Positions 34,420-42,521 of a DNA stretch of 57,783 nt are shown here, piece after piece (the stretch's first letter is position 1; the number at the start of each line of letters is the position of its first letter). The notes beneath the pieces were generated by a model, which worked only from the letters and a program-made list of their open reading frames with translations, ran no database searches and was not told the DNA's origin. Source of the stretch: Cecembia lonarensis LW9 (GTDB lineage: Bacteria; Bacteroidota; Bacteroidia; Cytophagales; Cyclobacteriaceae); the NCBI RefSeq assembly GCF_000298295.1, contig NZ_AMGM01000022.1, positions 1 through 57,783 of the forward strand. The letters are read 5' to 3'. Position numbers and translations under genes: made by a program.

Positions 34420-35602
34420 GCCAGCAATACCGGAAATAATTTACTTGGACAATAATGCCACCACCCCACTTGATCCAAGGGTATTAAAGGCCATGATGCC
34501 GTACTTGACTGAAAATTATGCTAACGCAGCATCTACACATAGGTTTGGTGTTTCAGCACACGAGGCAGTTAAACAAGCTAGGCAACAAGTGGCTGACCTA
34601 ATCGGTGCAGATACACATGAAATCATTTTTACTTCAGGAGCTACGGAAGCGATAAATTTGGCTATCAAGGGAGTGGCAGAATCTCATTCCCAAAAAGGAA
34701 AGCATATCGTCACTGTATCAACTGAGCACTCCGCAATATTAGATACCTGTAGGTACTTAGAAACCAAAGGTTATGAAGTAACCTATCTTCCTGTTCAATC
34801 AGACGGCCTTTTAGATTTGGAGGTAGTAAAATCAGCAATCAGACCTGATACCATCTTGGTTTCTGTGATGCATGTGAATAATGAGACAGGAGTGATTCAG
34901 GATATCCAAGCCATTTCCAAATTAACCCATGCTCAGGGAGCCATTTTTATGACGGATGCAACACAATCTGTAGGCAAAATTCCAGTGAATGTAGATGACT
35001 TAGGGATTGACTTGATGACATTCTCCGGGCATAAGATTTATGGTCCAAAAGGAATTGGAGCATTGTATATCCGTCAAAGACAAAACCGAATCAAAATTCC
35101 TGCTCTAATCCATGGAGGAGGTCATGAAAGAGGATTGAGAAGTGGTACTTTAAATGTTCCTGGAATAGTGGGTTTGGGAAAGGCTTGTGAATTGGCTGGG
35201 AATGAGATGGTGGAAAATGCAAAGAGAATTCGGGAAATGCGTGACTTCTTAGAAAATGAACTCCTTAAAATAGAAGGTACTTGGATCAATGGCAACAGAG
35301 AAAAAAGGCTTTACAATGTAACCAATATTGGTTTTGAGGGTGTGGACAGTGAAGCCTTAATAATGGGACTAAGTAATCCTGAATCTGACTCCCCAATGAT
35401 CGTAGTAAGTAATGGATCTGCTTGTACCGCTTCTCGTATTGATCCTTCGCATGTGTTAATTGCCATGGGATTAAATGAGGTTAGGGCTTTTAATTGTATA
35501 AGGCTTTCATTGTGTGCCTTTAAAGAAAGCTTCTGTTTAAGTGAAATAGTATCTAAGATTAGTAATGTAACAACTGAGTTGAAAAGATTCAATTATTCTT
35601 AA
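34379..35602 (+). CDS. dndA: Cysteine desulfurase, DndA/IscS-like
   Basis: A 407-aa PLP enzyme of the NifS/IscS class. Start IYLDNNATTPLDPRVL, His117 (STEHSAIL), PLP lysine K219 (FSGHKIYGPKG) and catalytic Cys349 (SNGSACTASRIDPSH). It takes sulfur from L-cysteine and passes it on as a persulfide. In phosphorothioation systems DndA or an IscS feeds DndC; dndC lies about 5 kb away in the converging operon, so that is its likely partner. About 20 residues precede the usual N-terminus. General Fe-S duty cannot be excluded, but position argues against it. Confidence 0.88.
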   Translation: MEIQTNYLTVSGTEPAIPEIIYLDNNATTPLDPRVLKAMMPYLTENYANAASTHRFGVSAHEAVKQARQQVADLIGADTHEIIFTSGATEAINLAIKGVAESHSQKGKHIVTVSTEHSAILDTCRYLETKGYEVTYLPVQSDGLLDLEVVKSAIRPDTILVSVMHVNNETGVIQDIQAISKLTHAQGAIFMTDATQSVGKIPVNVDDLGIDLMTFSGHKIYGPKGIGALYIRQRQNRIKIPALIHGGGHERGLRSGTLNVPGIVGLGKACELAGNEMVENAKRIREMRDFLENELLKIEGTWINGNREKRLYNVTNIGFEGVDSEALIMGLSNPESDSPMIVVSNGSACTASRIDPSHVLIAMGLNEVRAFNCIRLSLCAFKESFCLSEIVSKISNVTTELKRFNYS

Positions 35603-35638
35603 AAACATTACTTCCCTATGAAATAATTTAAAGGACTT

Positions 35639-38600
35639 TTAATTCATTCCATTTAATTTTTCCCAAACTCGTTTGTATTCCTCACCACTTAATCTTGAAC
35701 CAGCAGGTCTTACACTTTCCCAAGTTTCTCTTTCCTGATTTCTAAGCCAATTATTAACTGAATCGGTTGGCTGAGAGAAAATTTCGCCATTTACTGCTGC
35801 ATCGTATAACTGACCTAAACGATTGGCAATGCTTCTTGGAATATTATTCTTTCGCATTAACACGCCTTCATCTGTATTGACACCATAGTGAAGGTAGGCA
35901 GGAAGATTTGCCATCCTTTTTCTATCAATCTCGGACAGACTTTCCCAATCAACTCCACTTGTTGGCAAACTCTGCAAAGCCGCTAAACCCCATGTTGCGG
36001 AATGAGCTACAACTTTATATAAAGCTTGCGTTGTTTTCTGAATCGCATTATTCAACTCTTCATCAGGATAAAACCGACTAGCAATACGAGATACTGATTG
36101 TCCATTAACCCAATCAATTATCAATCTAGCAATACTTGACTGATCTAAGGGTCTTTCACTAGTACTTAGGGTTTCGATTGATTTTCGAATCTCATAGGTG
36201 TTTAGCATAATGCCTACAAGTTTTTGCATGCTTTGATTCTGCTCAGAAAACAACTGATTTTTATTCCAATCGTTATTGACAAGACCTGCGCCTCTAAGTC
36301 TAGACATCATTTGATTAACCGAAACAGTTGAGAAACCTGTTTTGTCGGATCTTTCAGCATCTGTTACAGAAATACTTTCAGCATATCTTCTAATTTGATT
36401 TCTCAAAAATGCTTTCTTCTCGGGTGGTAATTGACGATAACCAAAAGTTCCTTGAAGTTTCTGTTCAAGTTGAGCTAAGAATGAATCCAATGCATTTGAC
36501 TGCCTTCTTAAATGCGATACATACTGAAGTAGTGCTGACCATCTATCATCATGATAAAGCCATCTTCCGAAATCAACATCGGGATTTTCCATAGCATTAG
36601 TAATCACATCAATAAGTTGTGAAAGAAGTTCATCTGAAGCTTTTTTCACATATTGAGTGACCCTGGAAAAGTCATCTTTATCTCTTACAGCGATTCCAAC
36701 CCAACCCATACTTTCCTGACCAGCACGACCAACTCTTCCTGCCAAATTCCAGAAATCACGAACTGGCATAGCATCAGAACCTGCTTTACTTTTATAATTA
36801 TATGAGCCCATTATCACCGCTGAAACAGGAAAATTAATCCCCTGGGCTATTGTAGTTGTTGCCACTAAAGCTTGCAATTTTTCATTGGACATCAAATCTT
36901 CAACTAAATAGCGAATTTCATCCGGCAATGCAGAGCTATGAACTCCGATTCTTCTGCTTAAAAATTTTGCTAAGGGAAAATCATTTCCCAACTCACTTTG
37001 CACCAACTTGATTAATAAATCTACATCATCATCATGGCAAAAATTATCACCCGATTTCTCAAAAAGCGTTTCAGCAATGCTATAAGTTTCATTCGGATCA
37101 GATGCCAAAACAATTATTGGTGACGCTAGATTTAAAAAATTGGCAGCTACAGTTTTTGCGACTTTTACTTTAGATACTCTAGCTTGTGATGCTGTTTCAT
37201 CAGCATTTACCAGATTGATTAACGGTATTGTATCTCCAATTTCATACGTTCCTTTCTCTGTATGCAGAGTTCGTAAAACATAGTCATACTCTCTTCTTTG
37301 ACCTTCTACCTGAATAGCTCCAATAACTCGTTCATTTGGTTGCCACCAATCCAATTCTAAATTGATAACTTGCCCTCTTTCTGGGGCAAGCCAATTGACT
37401 ATTTCATTAGAATTAGAAATATCAGGGGTCATTAATAAGAAATTTGCTTCCTGACAATCGTTTTTGATTGTTGACAGAAGAAATTCAAGGTTTAGACCTC
37501 TTTGTTTCTCTTCAATGTTGTGTGCTTCGTCCACAACTGTTAAAACCAATGACCTTTCTTCAGTAGTACCAAGACCTTGACGAACAAGAAGGTTCATTTT
37601 TTCATAGGTGGTTACAAGTACATCAAAACTGGTTTGATTGCCGTTTTCTTCTATCAAGTGCTGTTCAAATCCATCTAATTCAATAGCTCCACTTGCTTTT
37701 TCAACACTTAACCCGATATTTCCCAAATCTCTTTTTAGTTGGTTATAAATCTGGTTAACCAATGCCTTTGTTGGAGCTACATAAGCAACCCAACCACCCT
37801 GATTTCTGAATTGATTCAAGGCTTGTAAAATCCGGTACTCTGCAATGAGTGTTTTGCCACTGGAAGTCGGTAGATTTACAACAATTGCCCGATGTGCAGG
37901 ATTTAATAGCTGACCTTCTAAAATTGATTCCTTTTGAGGGTAAAGCAACTCAAACCGTCCTTTTTCCTGACGACTAATATATCTGTTGAAATGTGTTACC
38001 CAATTGTTGATTCCTCTTGTGTTGTGCCAGATGGTATTTCTGACCATTTTCACAGCAAATGCTTCAAAGAATTGATACATCAAGCTCAAACTTATATTGC
38101 TTGACTTTTGGGCATACTCACCTGAAATCTGTAAATGATAGCGCAACTGATCTTCCGGCTCTAAAGGCCTGCCTTCCAATAAGTATTGTCCTAAAATATC
38201 AATGCTCTTGGCGAAATGATACAAAGAAACCAATTCAGCCGCTCCATAAGGGCGACTTTCCTCATTTACCTGATTAAGAAAGTTAGCCTCAAACTGTTGT
38301 TGTTCGGTTCTTAATTGATTAATTAGACTTACAGCCTCGCTGACATCTCGCCAATTTTCTTTTTTCACCAATTGTACAATTGCCTTAAAAGAAACGGTCA
38401 AGATTCTATTGTTCCAGTTATTAACAAGCTCAATGTTATGTATCTGTTCTTCAAGTCCTTTTAGGTATTGCTTTACAAAATGCCAATGCTCTCCTAAATA
38501 TCCGAATGCAATCAGCTTAAGAGTCTCATAAACGAAATACTCACTTTCAACAATTGCAGGTAACTGACTGGCAATATCAAAATAGGTAGAGCACAAGGCT

Positions 38601-38824
38601 TTAAATTCGTTTGATGTCTGCTCAGTATTTCGTAGTTCCCAAAGTTCAATGATGCGTAATTCGCATAATTCCTTGGCTTTGATGAGCTCTTGAATTTCAA
38701 CTTCATCGAGTTGAAGACTTGCAAACCTCCTAGATAACTTCCCCTTTTGTATGAGCATACCAATCCCTGCAAGCATATCAGGATATGCTTGTTCTAAGAT
38801 TTGATATTTAGTTTGTATGCTCAT
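35639..38824 (-). CDS. DEAH-box helicase, Hachiman HamB-like
   Basis: A 1061-aa superfamily 2 helicase. A 300-residue helical N-terminal region precedes the motor. Motor motifs: I PTSSGKT (319-325), Ia APTKALVNQ, II DEAH (432-435), V TTTIAQGINFP (656-666) and VI NLAGRVGRAG (693-702). The 350-residue C-terminal region is helical. Length, domain layout and the preceding DUF1837-like nuclease gene (4-bp ATGA overlap) match HamB of Hachiman, a DNA-integrity-sensing defence complex. Here it ends an operon begun by dndC. Helicase identity is sure; the HamB assignment is an inference from architecture and pairing. Confidence 0.8.
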   Translation of the reverse strand: MSIQTKYQILEQAYPDMLAGIGMLIQKGKLSRRFASLQLDEVEIQELIKAKELCELRIIELWELRNTEQTSNEFKALCSTYFDIASQLPAIVESEYFVYETLKLIAFGYLGEHWHFVKQYLKGLEEQIHNIELVNNWNNRILTVSFKAIVQLVKKENWRDVSEAVSLINQLRTEQQQFEANFLNQVNEESRPYGAAELVSLYHFAKSIDILGQYLLEGRPLEPEDQLRYHLQISGEYAQKSSNISLSLMYQFFEAFAVKMVRNTIWHNTRGINNWVTHFNRYISRQEKGRFELLYPQKESILEGQLLNPAHRAIVVNLPTSSGKTLIAEYRILQALNQFRNQGGWVAYVAPTKALVNQIYNQLKRDLGNIGLSVEKASGAIELDGFEQHLIEENGNQTSFDVLVTTYEKMNLLVRQGLGTTEERSLVLTVVDEAHNIEEKQRGLNLEFLLSTIKNDCQEANFLLMTPDISNSNEIVNWLAPERGQVINLELDWWQPNERVIGAIQVEGQRREYDYVLRTLHTEKGTYEIGDTIPLINLVNADETASQARVSKVKVAKTVAANFLNLASPIIVLASDPNETYSIAETLFEKSGDNFCHDDDVDLLIKLVQSELGNDFPLAKFLSRRIGVHSSALPDEIRYLVEDLMSNEKLQALVATTTIAQGINFPVSAVIMGSYNYKSKAGSDAMPVRDFWNLAGRVGRAGQESMGWVGIAVRDKDDFSRVTQYVKKASDELLSQLIDVITNAMENPDVDFGRWLYHDDRWSALLQYVSHLRRQSNALDSFLAQLEQKLQGTFGYRQLPPEKKAFLRNQIRRYAESISVTDAERSDKTGFSTVSVNQMMSRLRGAGLVNNDWNKNQLFSEQNQSMQKLVGIMLNTYEIRKSIETLSTSERPLDQSSIARLIIDWVNGQSVSRIASRFYPDEELNNAIQKTTQALYKVVAHSATWGLAALQSLPTSGVDWESLSEIDRKRMANLPAYLHYGVNTDEGVLMRKNNIPRSIANRLGQLYDAAVNGEIFSQPTDSVNNWLRNQERETWESVRPAGSRLSGEEYKRVWEKLNGMN

Positions 38825-39624
38825 TCGGTTAACTCATTTATAATATTCAACCAATCTTTCTGTTGAATGGGAAGATATAAAGCCAATAATTTAAGCCCTA
38901 TTGGTTCCAATATACGTGTTCTCAACCTACCATAACTCAGAGATAAGTCTCTTTCATCGAGTTTAACATCACGAATAAGAACACCTATAAGCTGGTAATC
39001 TTCAGGATTGGAATAATATGACCTAAGCCCTGAGTCAAAATCTACTTTAAATGGATGTCCCTCTGGGAAAAGACGGACTTTATTTTTTAGATAAGAAATT
39101 AAAATCTGACGTTTTGATCTATTGCTGTATAAATCTCTTAACTGTCTTTCAATCCCATCTGAACCTGTCATTACTTGTGGCGGTCGGTTTGCCGTTTCAG
39201 ATGATGTCTTTACTTCACCAAATAAAAAAAGTACTTGACCTTCCACTTTAATGAAACCTACCAAATCGGCTCCTGTTTTGTTGCCACTCGGATTACGAGC
39301 ATCCCGTAACTCATTCCAATAAAAACGGCAAGAAAACTCTTGTTCTAAAATTACTTCAGCAAAAGCTTCACCAACTCTGAAGTTTTGAACTTGAATATTT
39401 TCATCTTCTAAAGCCTGAATGTCCGCCATAAGACCATCGGTTGCGTCAAATCCTGATTCATTTATTTTGGCCCTTAATTGCGCCAAAGTATCATCCCTCT
39501 CTTCACGGTCAAGCAAATTGCCTTTTACCAATCCTTGTAAATGTTCACGACATTCCTGTTCATTAAGGCTGATGCCCAGATAACCTCTGCTATTTGATTC
39601 GTTATGTTGAAATACTAAAAGCAT
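38821..39624 (-). CDS. PD-(D/E)xK protein, DUF1837/HamA-like
   Basis: A 267-aa protein with a plausible nuclease core: E86 (FRVGEAFAE), D120 (KTGADLVGF), then E137 and K139 in FLFGEVKTS, spaced as in PD-(D/E)xK enzymes. Size, this motif and the coupled helicase gene fit HamA (DUF1837), the nuclease of Hachiman. Start ATG overlaps the HNH gene stop by one base and its stop overlaps the helicase start, so it is translated together with both. HamA is held inactive by HamB until DNA damage; whether that holds here, or whether it nicks DNA for sulfur insertion, is open. Confidence 0.6.
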   Translation of the reverse strand: MLLVFQHNESNSRGYLGISLNEQECREHLQGLVKGNLLDREERDDTLAQLRAKINESGFDATDGLMADIQALEDENIQVQNFRVGEAFAEVILEQEFSCRFYWNELRDARNPSGNKTGADLVGFIKVEGQVLFLFGEVKTSSETANRPPQVMTGSDGIERQLRDLYSNRSKRQILISYLKNKVRLFPEGHPFKVDFDSGLRSYYSNPEDYQLIGVLIRDVKLDERDLSLSYGRLRTRILEPIGLKLLALYLPIQQKDWLNIINELTE

Positions 39625-40610
39625 TAATTTTTAAAAACATTATCTCTATGCCACAAAATATTCTCCTTAAGTGGATAGTACTCTATCAATTTGGGTAGTC
39701 TTATTTCTTGGCCCTCAAAGTCCTTTATGCTATAATTCGATTCACTCTCTACAAAACTTTTTGATACAATTACCTTATAATTATCATCAATCCCAATTAA
39801 TCCTCTATCAAAGGCCCTATGCAAATTTGGACACAAAGCAATGCCGTTTACTACAGTATCATTATAACTTTCACTAAATGGAACAACATGGCAAGCATCA
39901 ATCATAGATATATCTAAAGTTGCATCTATTTTCATGCCTGAAATACAGCAGGTATTATCGTAGATTTTGGGTATTTCCCTTTTGAAAATACTCCCTCTTA
40001 AAAAAATTTCTTCATCATTTTTTTCTAAGATTAATTTCTTGATTTCCTCACGATAATTCTCCGATGATTCATTAAATATTTTATTTTCAAGTGTATCAAA
40101 ATGTTTTTTTTGAACAAATAATGAATCTACAAATTCATCTTTGGTATCAGGAAAATATTCCTGAAGAATAAATTGCTGCAACATTATATTTGACTCTGGA
40201 TTTGTCATCAGATCAACTAGATCCTGATCAATAATCGCGCACTCAATTACCATGTTTAGGTTGGAAAAAGTTTTCATTGAGTTTGGAAAAAGTAGAATGT
40301 TTTCAAAGCCTTGCTTAGGAACTAGTTTCCAAAACTTATCCCCGCTCAGGTGATAAAAGGGTAAAGCAAACCGACAATCATGGTTAGATTTTACTAATAA
40401 GCTCCAATTAGTTTTGAATAAAGAAACTAATTCCGGACTTATATATATTTTTTTTTCAAAATTTATTCCTTGTTGAAAAGTTTGTAATAAGGAAAGAAGA
40501 AGAATAGGCTTGTGAGGAGCTGAACCTTTTGATCGGTCAATCCTTAGTTTTTTGAAAATTTTGAGATATTTTGATAAAACAACATCCATTTCAAAAAGTA
40601 TTTTAAGCAA
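39624..40610 (-). CDS. HNH endonuclease of the COG3440 restriction type
   Basis: A 328-aa protein. The N-terminal half starts YLKIFKKLRIDRSKGSAPHK (PHKP at 32-35, then ILLLSLLQTF), typical of COG3440 predicted restriction endonucleases and reminiscent of the sulfur-binding domain of ScoMcrA-like enzymes. The C-terminal half is an HNH nuclease: H241 (DACHVVPFS), N255 (VVNGIALC) and H264 (NLHRAFDRG), with C221-C222 and C260 perhaps binding zinc. It starts 7 bp after dndC; an alternative ATG lies 21 bp further on. The HNH call is firm; recognition of phosphorothioate is inference. Confidence 0.8.
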   Translation of the reverse strand: MLKILFEMDVVLSKYLKIFKKLRIDRSKGSAPHKPILLLSLLQTFQQGINFEKKIYISPELVSLFKTNWSLLVKSNHDCRFALPFYHLSGDKFWKLVPKQGFENILLFPNSMKTFSNLNMVIECAIIDQDLVDLMTNPESNIMLQQFILQEYFPDTKDEFVDSLFVQKKHFDTLENKIFNESSENYREEIKKLILEKNDEEIFLRGSIFKREIPKIYDNTCCISGMKIDATLDISMIDACHVVPFSESYNDTVVNGIALCPNLHRAFDRGLIGIDDNYKVIVSKSFVESESNYSIKDFEGQEIRLPKLIEYYPLKENILWHRDNVFKN

Positions 40611-40617
40611 AGCATTT

Positions 40618-41931
40618 TTAATTCATCCTTAATTCATCAATGTACTGTTCAAGCCTTCTATCCAAATCAGCCTGTAATCCTCTTTTTCGGATCATCAAAG
40701 TTTTGGTTTTTTGAAGCGCCAAGCTATCCCTGATAAAATTGAGGTCTTTAGGTTCCTCTTTGCAGGATTTAGCAAGTAAATCTTCCTCTTCTTTTAGTTT
40801 TTCAATTTGACGACTCATATCAATATTATTTTTAAAAACTTCATTATAAATATCCGATACTTTGGTATGGAAAAAACAATCTCTAAACCAGTGATACTGG
40901 ATCAATACTAACTCTTGCTGTGTAATCAGTTCAACTCCTTCAGATTCTTGAATCTCTTTTTGGGCCCTTAGAATTCTTCTCAAAATTTCAGCCCTTGTCT
41001 CAAATAAATAAGGACCCCAAACACCTTCTTTTAATTCTCCATTTCTCCTGCGTGGATCTCTATATTTCTCAGGGTTATCCCTGGTCTCCACCAAAAAGTC
41101 CCGAATCTCTGAAAGAGGCAACATCCATTCTTCCCCATTATCAATCAAACCTTCCATTGATTTGTCCTTATTGACTACTGTACAGGTCCAACAACCAAAC
41201 CTACTATTTCCACAGCTTGGAGTAGTGTCATCGATAACAAGCGGACAATCACCAGCATTAGCATTCCGGTAAAGGGTTACGAGCTCTTTATGATTGCCAC
41301 CCCAAGGTGGGGGTACCTGGTTTAAGTACTGCCAAAGTTCATTGGTTGTTACATCTTTGATTGGAGCATACACATAAGCATTTGGTAATTGATGCTTTCT
41401 TAGTCTTTGACCCTTTATTTCATGTCTTTTTATAGACCTTGCCCTGTTACCACTTTCGGCACTTCTTGTTCCCAATAAAATAATGGCCTCTCCTGCTTCG
41501 TTGATTTTTTCAGTGATAAAACGGGTAGTAGGATTGATCTTCAAACGCTCAGTACACCACCTTACAAATCGGTTAGGAGCAGGGTAACCTAATCCAATCA
41601 ATCGGACCCAGAAACTATCTTCGATTCTAGGCATGGTTTCATGGACTGTCAATGGGATTTGTTGATCTTTGGCTGCAATCTGAATTCTATTGAGGGTAGT
41701 TTTAATAAATTTTACCATTCTGGGATTCTCCACCATGGTATCATTACATACTACATAAATTCTTCTTGTTAGAAGGATAGGATCTACTTTCTTTAACGCT
41801 CTCCATACTACTTGGAGAAGCATCGTGCTATCCTTCCCTCCACTAAACCCAATTATCCAAGGTCTTGGATTTTCGTCATAAAGGTATTGATCAATGATTT
41901 CGTTTTCTAAATGCCTGATATCCAACGCCAT
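40618..41931 (-). CDS. dndC: DNA phosphorothioation sulfurtransferase DndC
   Basis: A 437-aa PAPS-reductase-like ATP pyrophosphatase. PP-loop SGGKDS (30-35) with PWIIGFSGGKDSTMLLQVVW, then C126 (FVRWCTERLK), GTRSAES (154-160) and the cysteine set C240, C247 and C250 in PSCGNSRFGCWTC. Four cysteines fit the 4Fe-4S cluster of DndC. In Dnd systems DndC activates the DNA phosphate and transfers sulfur from DndA. It is first in a four-gene operon with HNH nuclease, HamA-like and HamB-like genes. DndD and DndE, normally its partners, are not here. Confidence 0.9.
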   Translation of the reverse strand: MALDIRHLENEIIDQYLYDENPRPWIIGFSGGKDSTMLLQVVWRALKKVDPILLTRRIYVVCNDTMVENPRMVKFIKTTLNRIQIAAKDQQIPLTVHETMPRIEDSFWVRLIGLGYPAPNRFVRWCTERLKINPTTRFITEKINEAGEAIILLGTRSAESGNRARSIKRHEIKGQRLRKHQLPNAYVYAPIKDVTTNELWQYLNQVPPPWGGNHKELVTLYRNANAGDCPLVIDDTTPSCGNSRFGCWTCTVVNKDKSMEGLIDNGEEWMLPLSEIRDFLVETRDNPEKYRDPRRRNGELKEGVWGPYLFETRAEILRRILRAQKEIQESEGVELITQQELVLIQYHWFRDCFFHTKVSDIYNEVFKNNIDMSRQIEKLKEEEDLLAKSCKEEPKDLNFIRDSLALQKTKTLMIRKRGLQADLDRRLEQYIDELRMN

Positions 41932-42131
41932 ATTATGTAAAAAGGAAATGAATTAAAAACTTATCTTCAAAATAACAATTTATTCTTGAAAATTGGTAAT
42001 TACTTTTGACGATAAGCTGTATAATTCATTAGACGTGTAGAAATTCGAAAAATAGAAATTTTAGAAAAAGTTTTCCCCCTTCCCTGTAGCATTTCACCAG
42101 CCACTTTCGTCTTACAGAAAATACCAAGACC

Positions 42132-42383
42132 ATGAAAAAAACACTGAACCTGCTATTTGCCCTTCCTTTTTTATTATCCACTGCTTTTATGTGTGAGACC
42201 TTAGACCCAGGACCTGAGGTATTGTTGGCTACTGACTGCTTCGATAGCCTTCAGATCAAGGAGGATACCATGTGTGCTGCCATCTATCAACCAGTGTGCG
42301 GCTGCGATGGAAAAACCTACGGCAATGCCTGTGAAGCCGGTGCCAGAGGTATTTTGAAGTTTACAGATGGGGAATGTAATTAA
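42132..42383 (+). CDS. Small exported Kazal-type protease inhibitor domain protein
   Basis: An 83-aa protein with a signal peptide (MKKTLNLLFALPFLLSTAFM then Cys21, possibly a lipid anchor). The mature part has six cysteines in Kazal order: DCFDSLQIKEDTMC, then QPVCGCDGKTYGNAC, then FTDGEC. The PVCGCDGKTYGN core is diagnostic. Kazal domains inhibit serine proteases and are uncommon but known in bacteria. It is next to the defence island but reads as an independent gene; the S9 peptidase gene follows. Confidence 0.85.
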   Translation: MKKTLNLLFALPFLLSTAFMCETLDPGPEVLLATDCFDSLQIKEDTMCAAIYQPVCGCDGKTYGNACEAGARGILKFTDGECN

Positions 42384-42521
42384 CAAGGCCCCTGATACCA
42401 TTTTTTTACTTCAGTATTTAAAATGATGTTTTTTTTCAGATAGTTGGATTTTTTTGCCAACGGTAGGGGGAAAGCCAAGGAAATGCTGTTTTTTGTTGGA
42501 GTGAATATCAACAATCCTCCC

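Noticed and set aside
35639-39624. Ordinary stand-alone Hachiman system placed by chance next to dndC
   Set aside because: Rejected as the first reading because the genes are joined by overlaps and a 7-bp gap into one operon headed by dndC; it remains the main alternative to test.
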